64,000 nt of DNA. Origin: CAKRZE01 sp045617585 (GTDB lineage Bacteria; Bacillota; Clostridia; Oscillospirales; CAG-272). Where the stretch lies: positions 1-64,000 of the forward strand of contig JAZLIW010000015.1 in NCBI GenBank assembly GCA_045617585.1, written 5' to 3'. Shown piece after piece: positions 33,568 to 41,657 of the stretch (positions within the stretch are counted from its first letter, which is position 1; each line of letters opens with the position of its first letter). The position numbers and the translations under genes are program-made. The notes under the pieces were generated by a model that was given only the letters and a program-made list of their open reading frames with translations, searched no databases and was not told the origin of the DNA.

Positions 33568-35316
33568 CGTCCTGCCGTCAAAAAAACGTTCGGCGGAAAA
33601 CGGGCTTCCGACCGACGGGTTTTTTACGGTCATAATGACCGGAAGGATCATCGGTTTACGGTGGGTCTTCGCGTAGAGGTACTTGGTCAGCGCATCCTTG
33701 ACGGTGGTCTTCATCTGCGCCCAGTCGGTGATATTGTCGTCCAGGCAGTTTTCGATCTGATCGCGCGCAATCGAACGGACCTCATCCATCAGTTCCTCCG
33801 CTTCCCGGACGTAAACGAAGCCGCGGGAGACGATATCCGGCCCGGAAACAAGCGTCCCGTCGATCGTATCCACGGTAGCAACGACCACGATCAACCCATC
33901 CTGCGACAGATGCTTCCGGTCGCGCAGGACGATATTGCCGATATCGCCGACGCCGTACCCGTCCACGAGCACGTTGCCCGCGGGAACGGAACCGTTCCAT
34001 CTCGCACCGTTCACGTCGATCTCAAGGACCTTGCCGAGATCGGGGACGAAAATATTGGTCTCCGGCGTCCCCATAAAGACCGCAAGCTCCTTGTTCATGA
34101 TCAGGTGCTTGTATTCGCCGTGGATCGGCATGAAATACTTCGGCTTGGTCAGCGCCTGCATCAGCTTGAGTTCTTCCCTGCAGGCGTGCCCGGAAACGTG
34201 GACCTCCGCCATCGTATCCCGAAGGACCGTCGCACCCGAGCGCATGACCTCGTTGACGATACGGTCGACCAGCTTTTCGTTCCCCGGGATCGCGTGCGCC
34301 GAGATCACCACAAGGTCCTTCGGTCCGATCTGCACCTTATCGTGATCGGCAAACGCCATGCGGTACAGAGCGGACATCGGCTCGCCCTGGCTCCCCGTCG
34401 TCACGATCGTGATCTGCTCGGCGGGATAGCGCTTGATCTCGTTGATGTCGATCAGCACGCCCTCCGGCACGGTCATGTAACCGAGGTCGATCGCCGCGTT
34501 CACGACGTTGATCATGCTCCTGCCGGTGATCGCCACCTTGCGCTTATACGCGACCGAGGTATCGATGATCTGCTGGACGCGGTGGACGTTGGAGGAGAAG
34601 GTCGCGATGATGACGCGCTTATCGGGATGGCACATAAAGATCGTATCCAGCGAAGCGCCGACCGTCTTCTCCGAGGGAGTGAAGCCCGGGCGTTCCACGT
34701 TCGTGGACTCACACATCAGGAGGAGAACGCCCTCCTGCCCGAGCTGCCCGAGCCGGGTCAGATCCATCATTTCCCCGTCGATCGGAGACACGTCAAGCTT
34801 GAAGTCGCCGGTATGAACGACCTTTCCGATCGGGGTCTCGATCGCCAGCGCGCAGGCGTCCGCGATCGAATGGTTGACGTGGATGAATTCCACGTTGAAC
34901 ACGCCGGCGGGCACGACGTCTCCCGCCGCCACGGTCTGCAGGATGGGCGTTTTCTCGTAGGAATGCTCCATCAGTTTGTTTTCAAGGATGCCAAGCGTCA
35001 GCCGCGTCCCGTAGACCGGGACGTCGATCAGCGTCTTCAGGACGTAGGGCAGCGCGCCGATATGGTCCTCGTGCCCGTGCGTGATGAAGATCCCGCGGAT
35101 CTTTTCTTTGTTCTTTTCCAGATAAGTGATATCCGGGATCACGAGATCGACGCCGAGCATTTCGTCGTCCGGGAAGCCGAGGCCGCAGTCCACGATGATG
35201 ATATCGTCCTCGTATTCAAGGACCGACAGGTTTTTGCCGATCTCCCCGAGGCCGCCGAGCAGGAAAACCTTCAGTTTTCCGGTCGGCAGAAGGGTCATTT
35301 TCTTTTTTCTTGCCAT
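33226..35316 (-). CDS. rnj: Ribonuclease J with stop-loss C-terminal extension
   Basis: The frame has 696 residues; RNase J is normally about 555. The metallo-beta-lactamase core has THGHEDHIG (His80, His82, Asp84, His85), VHTGDFKLD and, later, ISAHAIPGN, the beta-CASP domain and VSGHACREEL; the C-terminal domain ends at MILPVIMTV (about residue 564). It degrades and matures RNA with endo- and 5' exonuclease activity. Immediately after ACC GTA a TAA lies one base out of frame (33626-33624), and the frame runs on through the gene's own terminator hairpin and antisense to the glycosidase remnant for about 132 residues. The ATG has only a weak GGTGAG upstream. Confidence 0.93.
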   Translation of the reverse strand: MARKKKMTLLPTGKLKVFLLGGLGEIGKNLSVLEYEDDIIIVDCGLGFPDDEMLGVDLVIPDITYLEKNKEKIRGIFITHGHEDHIGALPYVLKTLIDVPVYGTRLTLGILENKLMEHSYEKTPILQTVAAGDVVPAGVFNVEFIHVNHSIADACALAIETPIGKVVHTGDFKLDVSPIDGEMMDLTRLGQLGQEGVLLLMCESTNVERPGFTPSEKTVGASLDTIFMCHPDKRVIIATFSSNVHRVQQIIDTSVAYKRKVAITGRSMINVVNAAIDLGYMTVPEGVLIDINEIKRYPAEQITIVTTGSQGEPMSALYRMAFADHDKVQIGPKDLVVISAHAIPGNEKLVDRIVNEVMRSGATVLRDTMAEVHVSGHACREELKLMQALTKPKYFMPIHGEYKHLIMNKELAVFMGTPETNIFVPDLGKVLEIDVNGARWNGSVPAGNVLVDGYGVGDIGNIVLRDRKHLSQDGLIVVVATVDTIDGTLVSGPDIVSRGFVYVREAEELMDEVRSIARDQIENCLDDNITDWAQMKTTVKDALTKYLYAKTHRKPMILPVIMTVKNPSVGSPFSAERFFDGRTLRFRDPDEIAEGEEERIIPDRKMLEHGLLACGVFVEGQSAHGVCETARHRFGKIIDRAVGDGTADDVSAGIGLPHRLRGIDRKGGVFRGTRTVLPAPAPVRLVPDLPYLHTVG
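33580..33615 (-). terminator. Original rnj terminator, now inside the extended frame
   Basis: On the minus strand TCGG and GGAA (33612-33615, 33606-33609) pair with TTCC and CCGA (33595-33598, 33590-33593), followed by seven T (plus-strand A, 33580-33586). Confidence 0.65.
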
Positions 35317-35507
35317 AACAACATAGGCTCACCGCAAAAAACGGGCGGCAAGCCGATCCTTTCTTTTCTATGGGATTGTTTTTGCGATCGTTCGGCACGC
35401 ATCCCGCCGCTGTCATACCGTCCGGCAGCGCGTTCTCTCCTGCGTGTCTTCCGATGCACACGAACAAAATCAGTATGGTAAGTATATCATATCTTTGCGT
35501 CTCTCAT
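35317..35507 (-). other. rnj upstream region
   Basis: There is no gene here. A minus-strand TATACT (about 35481-35486) could be the rnj -10 box, giving a leader of roughly 160 nt, but no good -35 hexamer lies at 16-18 nt. Confidence 0.35.
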
Positions 35508-35537
35508 TTGAATGATTTGTTACGTCCCGGTTAATAT
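35508..35537 (+). promoter_or_regulatory. Possible promoter of the 82-residue protein gene
   Basis: TTGAAT (35508-35513) and TAATAT (35532-35537) are 18 nt apart. The leader of about 90 nt contains an ACCGCGG/CCGCGGT hairpin. Confidence 0.45.
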
Positions 35538-35635
35538 CACGGGCTGCAGGGGATAAGGACCGAAAAACAGTGCAACACTATCCGCGTACCGCGGCTGCAT
35601 CCGTTTTCCGCGGTGCAGAAACGAGGTTTGACGTC

Positions 35636-35884
35636 ATGAAAAACGAAAAGGCCGCACAGCGTGCCGCCGCGGCGTACCGTTCCGCGGGCGAAACGACCGA
35701 TCCGCTCGGCTCCTATACCGGGAACCCCCTGCCCGGCGCGGAATGCCGTTCTTCCGCGGAAGGATCGTCCTCCATGGACAGGATCCCGGATCCCGGGATC
35801 GATCCCGTCTTCCCCGGCGGGAAGCGATATCTCCCCGCCGAACGGTATTTCGATCTGCCGACGCAGGACGCTGACGATCTCTGA
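35636..35884 (+). CDS. Small conserved-looking hypothetical protein
   Basis: The ATG at 35636 has GAGG 9 nt upstream; 82 residues, hydrophilic, no membrane segment. The pattern DPLGSYTGNP in the middle and a C-terminus ending in PTQDADDL recall short Clostridia proteins I have seen with (D)xxGSYTG...QDADDL, usually unannotated. The function is unknown. It is convergent with the 87-residue gene, with only 13 nt between the stops and no terminator. Confidence 0.6.
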   Translation: MKNEKAAQRAAAAYRSAGETTDPLGSYTGNPLPGAECRSSAEGSSSMDRIPDPGIDPVFPGGKRYLPAERYFDLPTQDADDL

Positions 35885-35897
35885 TCCCCGCCTCCCG

Positions 35898-36161
35898 TCA
35901 CAGAACGAGGAACAGCAGCGCCGTCAGCGCTGACCCGACTCCCGCACCGAGAAGAAAAAACAGCAGCAGCCGTTTTTTCTTCTCTTTTTTTCCGCCGACG
36001 ATCAGGTTTTCCCGGATGATCCGTCCCGCCTCCGCCGCCAGCTCCTCCGTCTCCGGCGCGGGACGGGGCGTTTCCCGCAGCAAAAAGATCGCCTCTTCAA
36101 ACAGTCCGCTCTCCCCGGTCCGCAGGATCACCGTTTTCCGCTCGGAGCCCTTCAGTATCAT
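35898..36161 (-). CDS. Small tail-anchored membrane protein downstream of spoIIE
   Basis: The protein has 87 residues. A polar N-terminal domain (FEEAIFLLRETPRPAPETEELAAEAGRII is the helical part) is followed by KKEKKKR and one C-terminal membrane segment (about 65-87, LLLFFLLGAGVGSALTALLF). It starts 33 nt after the spoIIE stop with AAGGGAAAAGGGAA upstream, so it is probably cotranscribed with spoIIE. I know no family. A sporulation-related or septal role would be inference from position only. Confidence 0.65.
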   Translation of the reverse strand: MILKGSERKTVILRTGESGLFEEAIFLLRETPRPAPETEELAAEAGRIIRENLIVGGKKEKKKRLLLFFLLGAGVGSALTALLFLVL

Positions 36162-36194
36162 CTTCCCTTTTCCCTTTCTTCCGGAGCCGTACGT

Positions 36195-38588
36195 TCAGCC
36201 CGCCTTTTTCTCCTTTTCCCGGACCAGTTCCTCCACGGTGATCATCCCCACCGTCATATCGTCGTGTCCCGCCGTGTCCGCTCCGACGAGGATCTTGCGG
36301 CACATGGTCTCGGGCGTGTCCTCCGCCGTGTAGCGGTACGTCAGAACGTCCGCCAGCGCAAGGCTGTCCTCAAATCCGACCGCGACCCCGTCGGAGATCA
36401 TCACGACCGTGTCGCCCGACTCCAGCGAAAAGTCGATCCGCTCGGTATTCAGCTTGCCGGAAATGCCGATCGGCATGGAGCGGGAGGAGAGCTTGAACAG
36501 CCTGCCCTCCCGCAGAACGTAGGACGGCGCCGCGCCGCTCTTGAAAAACGAGGCGTCCCCCGAAAGCAGATCGATGCGGAGCAGGTCCACGGTCGCAAAG
36601 CACTCGGGCGTCTTGGCGCGCAGGAACTGGGAAAGCATTTCAAGCACGACGGGGAGCGGCGTTCCCGCCTCCAGCATCGTGCGGAGGAAGGTAACGCACA
36701 TCCCGGAGGTCAGTGCCGCGTCCTTCCCGCTCCCCATCCCGTCGCTGATCAGAAAATAAAAGTAATCGTCCTTCCCTTCAAAGGCAGCGGCGGAATCCCC
36801 GTTGACCGTCTCCTCCTCCCGGGAAACGCCCGCCGAGGCGCTGGTCACGGTATATTTCCGCTCGGAACGCAGCGTCATCGTCACGAAATCACCCGACACG
36901 TCAAAATCGGGAAGAGACAGGGCGGTGTGGCAGACGTTCTCCATCGCCGCACGGATCTTTTCCGGCGTTTCTCCGGCGCGGGCAAGGTCGATCCCGCCCG
37001 CGACAACGGTCAGACGGCGTCTGCCGAAGACACTGACCGCCGAGGCGTTCAGCCCGAGGATCGCCGCCGCTTTCCGAATCCTTGCCGCGAGGCGCGGGTC
37101 CGGTTCTTCCTCTTTCGCCTCCGCGGCGTAGGACTCGGTCAGCAGCTTTCCGATCGCGCCGTAATCGAAGGCAAGAAGAGACAACCGGTCGTTCTTCGCC
37201 GCCGTCTCAAGGACCTCCACGAGGGAGAGGCGCAGTTCGCGCACGATCTTCGGTGTCTGGCGGCACCGATCCGCAAGGAACCGCGGCACGTCCGCCTCGG
37301 TGACCGAGGCGTTTTTATACAGTCTGTCCGCGATGTGGATCATCGCGTCGTGCGTCGCGTCGTGCTCCCTGACCCAGCAGTTCGTGGAAAGCGGGCAGCG
37401 GGAGCAGAATTTGTCGTACGTCCGGTCCACGACCCCGCGGATCTCGTACAGATCCGGGCGCTTCATTTTTTCGCTGAGTTCGGAAAACACGCCGGACACC
37501 GTCCGGAACGCCTCCGCGATCGCCTCCGACCGGTCGTTCCGGTCCGCCGCCTTCGTCTTTTCGACCGAGTGCGCGTTCCAGATCTCCTCCGGCAGTCCCG
37601 CATCGCCGGAGAAGGTCAGTTTTTTCTCCGGCGGCGCCCAGGCGGAAAACGGGAGCCGGATCGCGCCCGCCGCCACGGTGTCCGGCAGAAGGGAGATCAA
37701 TGCCGAAACGCCGCCCTGCCACAGAAAGAAGACGGACGCGGTCAGCACGCCGATCACGGTCGGGACCCCTTTGCCGATCCTGCGCACCGCGCCCGCCGTC
37801 ATCCCGGCAAGACAGAAGGCAGCGCCCGCGACCGGAGACACGGTCAGCCCCGCGAGGATCCCGAAGATCCCGCCGCGCAGGCTTCCCCCGCCCGCCGACA
37901 CGGTCAGCGTCAGGAAAAAACCGGTCAACGCAGCAAGATCGAAGCCGAAGACCGCTGTGCCGCGGAAGGATAACACCAGACCGAGCAAAAACACCGTCTG
38001 CCCGAATTCCCGCCGGACCGAAGCCCCGGCGCTCCGGTCGAGAAACGACAGAAAGGCAAACAGGAAAAACGGCGCCGTCCCCATCGCGATCAGCAGCCCG
38101 AACAGATCGTAATACAGCATCCCATCCCCGATCAGCCTTCCGATGCCGACCGTGAACAGTGCAAGCTCCAGCAGCGCGAGCCTGACCTGCCACGGTTCCC
38201 GGAAGGAGGGTGCAAGTCCGTACAGCTTGTCCCGCAGCCGCTCCGCCGCGCTTTCCTTTTCCCGCTTTTCCCAAAGGACCGGGAGCGCGAACCGGACGGC
38301 GGTCAGGAGCAGCGCCGTCAGCGCGGGCAGAAGCGCATGCCTCCCGGACAGAATTGCGGCGGCGATCACTCCGACCGCCGTGAACGGCGCCTCCGTCCCG
38401 ACCGCCGCAAGGAACGCGAACCCCATCGGCGCCGCGCCGTATCCGAGATCGCCGCAGCCGAGGACCGCGCCGGAAAGGAGAAACAGCATTCCTCTCCCTG
38501 CGTCCCGCACCGCCTTGCTCTCCGCCGCGCCGCGAAGCGCGGCAGCCACCTCGCCCCACCGGTATTCCGCATCCAATTTCTTTTTCAT
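36195..38588 (-). CDS. spoIIE: Stage II sporulation protein E (serine phosphatase)
   Basis: The protein has 797 residues (B. subtilis 827). About ten membrane segments fill residues 30-320. A central oligomerisation and FtsZ-interacting region (330-580) includes the Cys-rich KFCSRCPLSTNCW. The C-terminal PP2C-type phosphatase has LISDGMGSGKDAA (near 617-630), MISDGVAVG (near 731) and GHDDMTVG (near 772), the Asp residues binding Mn. SpoIIE sits at the asymmetric septum and dephosphorylates SpoIIAA to activate sigma-F. A Spo0A-like promoter lies at 38632-38665. Confidence 0.96.
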   Translation of the reverse strand: MKKKLDAEYRWGEVAAALRGAAESKAVRDAGRGMLFLLSGAVLGCGDLGYGAAPMGFAFLAAVGTEAPFTAVGVIAAAILSGRHALLPALTALLLTAVRFALPVLWEKREKESAAERLRDKLYGLAPSFREPWQVRLALLELALFTVGIGRLIGDGMLYYDLFGLLIAMGTAPFFLFAFLSFLDRSAGASVRREFGQTVFLLGLVLSFRGTAVFGFDLAALTGFFLTLTVSAGGGSLRGGIFGILAGLTVSPVAGAAFCLAGMTAGAVRRIGKGVPTVIGVLTASVFFLWQGGVSALISLLPDTVAAGAIRLPFSAWAPPEKKLTFSGDAGLPEEIWNAHSVEKTKAADRNDRSEAIAEAFRTVSGVFSELSEKMKRPDLYEIRGVVDRTYDKFCSRCPLSTNCWVREHDATHDAMIHIADRLYKNASVTEADVPRFLADRCRQTPKIVRELRLSLVEVLETAAKNDRLSLLAFDYGAIGKLLTESYAAEAKEEEPDPRLAARIRKAAAILGLNASAVSVFGRRRLTVVAGGIDLARAGETPEKIRAAMENVCHTALSLPDFDVSGDFVTMTLRSERKYTVTSASAGVSREEETVNGDSAAAFEGKDDYFYFLISDGMGSGKDAALTSGMCVTFLRTMLEAGTPLPVVLEMLSQFLRAKTPECFATVDLLRIDLLSGDASFFKSGAAPSYVLREGRLFKLSSRSMPIGISGKLNTERIDFSLESGDTVVMISDGVAVGFEDSLALADVLTYRYTAEDTPETMCRKILVGADTAGHDDMTVGMITVEELVREKEKKAG

Positions 38589-38631
38589 CCCGCGTCCCCT
38601 TCTCTCCGGTCCGTTCCGGTCCTTTTTTCCG

Positions 38632-38665
38632 ATTGTAACACGGGAACGGTGCGCCTTGTGTCGAA
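38632..38665 (-). promoter_or_regulatory. spoIIE promoter with Spo0A box at -35 and 22-bp spacer
   Basis: The minus-strand -10 box is TACAAT (38632-38637). The only -35-like sequence is TTCGAC (38660-38665), 22 nt upstream, inside TTCGACA, a perfect reverse Spo0A box (TGTCGAA, plus strand 38659-38665). Spo0A-activated sigma-A promoters of B. subtilis also have 21-22 bp spacing. Confidence 0.6.
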
Positions 38666-38876
38666 ACGCCGCACGCTCCCGCCGGTTTTCATCGCAGGAA
38701 CCGCGGAAAAAACAAAAAAAGACCGTCCGGTCGACGGTTATCTCAAATCGGCGGTGTCGGAAAAAACCGGACCGACCCCTTTCAAGGACGGCAGCAGAGG
38801 ATTTTCGGGATCATCAGAAATTTTATGCAAAAAACGGCATTCAACGGCATCCTGTGCTATAATGAAGAAAAAGGAA
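38666..38876. other. Non-coding stretch upstream of spoIIE
   Basis: No gene with a ribosome binding site was seen. A TATAAT on the plus strand (38858-38863) lies just before the hairpin at 38877 but has no -35 partner at 16-18 nt. Confidence 0.4.
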
Positions 38877-38923
38877 AAGCCCGTCCGACCGACGCCGCAA
38901 GCGTCGGGAGGACAGGCTTTTTT
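38877..38923. terminator. Terminator downstream of the AbrB-family gene
   Basis: AAGCC and GTCC (38877-38881, 38883-38886) pair with GGAC and GGCTT (38910-38913, 38915-38919), with an inner CGACGC/GCGTCG stem. There are six T on the plus strand and T-rich sequence on the minus strand. On the minus strand it is about 105 nt beyond the abrB-like stop. Confidence 0.65.
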
Positions 38924-39027
38924 CATTTGGGCGATCCGGGGCAAAACACCGCGATCCCGATAAATGCCCGGCCGATGCCTTTTCCGCGGGCGCGGCACGG
39001 ACGGTCCCGGAAAGCGGCCGGAGCCCG

Positions 39028-39276
39028 TCAATGGACGGAGGAACGGATGCTGTCCACGCACTCCGCGCAGATCAGCTTTCCGCGGAAGAGCGTCACGCCG
39101 TTTGCGTTTCCGCAGAAAACGCAGGCAGGCTCGTATTTTTTCAGCACGATCGCGCCCTCGTCCACGTAGATCTCAAGAGAGTCGTGATTGGAGATATCCA
39201 TTGCTTTCCGGATCTCGATGGGCAGAACGATCCGCCCCAGTTCGTCTATTTTCCGTACCATTCCGGTAGATTTCAT
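39028..39276 (-). CDS. AbrB/SpoVT-type transition-state regulator with zinc-ribbon-like tail
   Basis: The protein has 82 residues. The N-terminal swapped-hairpin DNA-binding domain is clear: STGMVRKIDELGRIVLPIEI, then RKAMDISNHDSLEIYVDEGAIVLKKY. The C-terminal 30 residues have four Cys in two pairs (CVFCGN and ICAEC), as in B. subtilis AbrB-like proteins of Clostridia. Such proteins repress or modulate post-exponential genes. SpoVT itself is longer (about 178), so this is closer to AbrB/Abh. It is monocistronic with GGGAA upstream. Confidence 0.92.
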   Translation of the reverse strand: MKSTGMVRKIDELGRIVLPIEIRKAMDISNHDSLEIYVDEGAIVLKKYEPACVFCGNANGVTLFRGKLICAECVDSIRSSVH

Positions 39277-39418
39277 ACTGATTCCCTTTCCACTTCGGCT
39301 CGTTTGGTGATATAGATTCCTACGTTTCCAGTGTAGCAGATGATTATTAACTTTTCCATCTTTTTCCGACAGAAAACGGAAAGAACCGCCGTCACCGCGT
39401 AAACAGTTTGTGAACGCG

Positions 39419-41587
39419 TCAGTTCATCGACTCCGCGCGCACCGCGAACAGCGCTCCGACCGCTTCCGCGCGCGCCCGGTTTTCCTCCCCGTCAAGTCCC
39501 GGATCCTCCATCAGCGTCCGTCCCGCTTCCTCCATCGCCTCCCGCAGGAGCCCGATATCATCGCACATCGACATCAGCCCGAGGCGAAAATCGCCCGACT
39601 GCCGCGCCGATCCGTCCCCGCCCGGGAAAAAGTCGCCGGGGCCGCGCAGCTTCAGGTCTTCTTCCGCGATCACGAAGCCGGAATTCGTCTGCTTCATGAT
39701 CCCGAGGCGGCGGAGCGCCGTCTCGTTCTTCGCGTCGGAGACGAGGATGCAGTAGGACTTTCTGCTTCCTCTTCCGACCCGCCCGCGCAGCTGATGGAGC
39801 TGGGAAAGCCCGAACTGCTCCGCGTTCTCCACGATCATCAGACAGGCGTTCGGAACGTTGACGCCGACCTCGATCACCGTCGTAGAGACGAGGATCTTCG
39901 TCTCCCCAGCGGCAAAGCGCTGCATGATCGCGTCTTTTTCCGCCGGCTTCATTTTTCCGTGCAGATACTCCACGGTATATTCCGGAAAAGTCTCCTTCAG
40001 CTCCTGCGCAAAGCGGACCGCGCTCTTTTGCTTCGGCTTTTCCTCACTCCGCGCGGCGTAGGTAAAGAAGTCGATGATCTCCCCGCCCGACCAGAGCCCG
40101 TCGGGATCGTCTTCGTCGTCGGCCGTCTGCGTCTCCTCGACCGCGGGGCAGACGACGTAGACCTGACCGCCCTCGTCGATATTCTTCCGGATGAAGCCAT
40201 TCAGCCGTTCTCTGTAACTTTCATCCACCACGAAGGTGCCGACCTTCTGTCTGCCGGGCGGCATGGTGTCGATCAGTGAAACGTCAAGGTCACCGTACAG
40301 CGTCAGCGCGAGGGTGCGCGGGATCGGCGTCGCCGACATGACGAGCAGATGCGGCATCTCCTCCGAGCGCCCGGCAAGCGACGCGCGCTGTGCCACGCCG
40401 AAGCGGTGCTGCTCGTCGGTCACCGCGAGACCGAGCCGCTTCGGGATCACGTCCTCGGTCAGGAGCGCGTGCGTCCCGATCAGGACGTCCACCTCTCCGG
40501 CAAAGAACGCCTCCTTGATCCTCCGCTTCTTCGCCGGGGTCACCGATCCCGTCAGAAGCTCTGTCCGCATCCCGAACGAGGCGAACAGCGGCGCGAGATC
40601 GCCGTAATGCTGGGAGGCTAAGATCCCGGTCGGCGCCATCAGCTCCGCCTGATATCCGTTTTGGACCGTGAGCCAGATCGCCGCCGCCGCGACCGCGGTC
40701 TTGCCGCTGCCGACGTCACCCGAGACCATCCGGGACATGACGACCCCGCCGTTTCCGGTCAGATCGCCCCAGATCTCGTTGATGCAGCGTTCCTGCGCCC
40801 CGGTCAGCGGGAACGGCAGCGCCTGCGTGAAATCCCCGAGCGGGAACGGGCGCATCACGATCCCGGTCTTCTGCCGCCGCTGCTCCCGGCTCATCGCGAT
40901 CCCGAGGGAAAAGAGATACAGCGCTTCGGTCATGAAATATTTCTTCCCGAGGTCCGCTTCCTCCGGCGTCTCCGGCCGGTGGATCATCCGGTACGCCTCC
41001 CGGATCTCCGGCAGCCCCTTCTTTTCCCGGAAGGCTGCGGGGATCAGCTCGGGGAGCTCCGCACGCGGCAGCTCGTTCAGCGCAAGCGCGACCGTATTGG
41101 CGACCGTCTTCTGCGTCAGCCCCGCAGAAAGCGGATAGATCGGAACGAACGCCGGCAGTTTTCCGTCCGGACGGACCGGTTCAAACTGCGGCGAAGTCAC
41201 CTCGATCTTCGTCCCGTTCCTCCGGAACCCGGCAAAAAAGCGGAACTCCTCCCCGACGTGAAAGACGTCCTTCAGATACGTCTGGTTGAAGAAGGTCACG
41301 GTCGCCTTCCCGGTCTCGTCAAAGATCACGAACTTCGTGAAGGACTTGTGAGAGCGGAGCGCGACCGTCTTCGGCGCGGATCCGACGGAAGCAATGACGG
41401 CACAGATCTCCCCGTCCTGCACGTCGCACAGGTTTTTGACCGCGCCCCGGTTCTGGTAGGCACGCGGAAAATGGCGGAGCAGTTCCCCGCCGTTCGTTAC
41501 GCCCAGCTTCTGAAACGCCTGCGCCCGTTTTTCCCCGATCCCGGGGAATAGCCGGATCGGACGCTCCGTCAATCGGATCTCCGTCAT
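39419..41587 (-). CDS. recG: ATP-dependent DNA helicase RecG
   Basis: The protein has 722 residues, slightly above the common 680-695. The N-terminal wedge domain (OB fold, about 60-160) is followed by two helicase lobes: motif I GDVGSGKTAVA (near 293), Ia PTGILASQH, motif II TDEQHRFG (near 389), motif III MSATPIPRTL, and VYVVCPAVEE, STTVIEVGVNVPNA (V) and QLRGRVGRG (VI). It remodels stalled forks and branched DNA. It starts 70 nt after proS, across a hairpin, with GGAGGTG upstream. Confidence 0.96.
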   Translation of the reverse strand: MTEIRLTERPIRLFPGIGEKRAQAFQKLGVTNGGELLRHFPRAYQNRGAVKNLCDVQDGEICAVIASVGSAPKTVALRSHKSFTKFVIFDETGKATVTFFNQTYLKDVFHVGEEFRFFAGFRRNGTKIEVTSPQFEPVRPDGKLPAFVPIYPLSAGLTQKTVANTVALALNELPRAELPELIPAAFREKKGLPEIREAYRMIHRPETPEEADLGKKYFMTEALYLFSLGIAMSREQRRQKTGIVMRPFPLGDFTQALPFPLTGAQERCINEIWGDLTGNGGVVMSRMVSGDVGSGKTAVAAAAIWLTVQNGYQAELMAPTGILASQHYGDLAPLFASFGMRTELLTGSVTPAKKRRIKEAFFAGEVDVLIGTHALLTEDVIPKRLGLAVTDEQHRFGVAQRASLAGRSEEMPHLLVMSATPIPRTLALTLYGDLDVSLIDTMPPGRQKVGTFVVDESYRERLNGFIRKNIDEGGQVYVVCPAVEETQTADDEDDPDGLWSGGEIIDFFTYAARSEEKPKQKSAVRFAQELKETFPEYTVEYLHGKMKPAEKDAIMQRFAAGETKILVSTTVIEVGVNVPNACLMIVENAEQFGLSQLHQLRGRVGRGSRKSYCILVSDAKNETALRRLGIMKQTNSGFVIAEEDLKLRGPGDFFPGGDGSARQSGDFRLGLMSMCDDIGLLREAMEEAGRTLMEDPGLDGEENRARAEAVGALFAVRAESMN

Positions 41588-41610
41588 TTTTTCACCTCCG
41601 ATGGAGACAG

Positions 41611-41649
41611 AAAAGGGGTGGTAAACCCGCGCGGCAGGTTCAACACCCC
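41611..41649 (-). terminator. Terminator between proS and recG
   Basis: On the minus strand GGGGTG (41644-41649) and AACC pair with GGTT and CACCCC (41615-41620), followed by TTTTC. recG may be transcribed by read-through, since no separate promoter was seen in the 70-nt gap. Confidence 0.65.
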
Positions 41650-41657
41650 GATTGTCC

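Noticed and set aside
38858..38923. A tiny RNA gene (TATAAT followed by a terminator)
   Set aside because: There is no -35 element at 16-18 nt, and the hairpin is explained as the terminator of the AbrB-family gene on the other strand.
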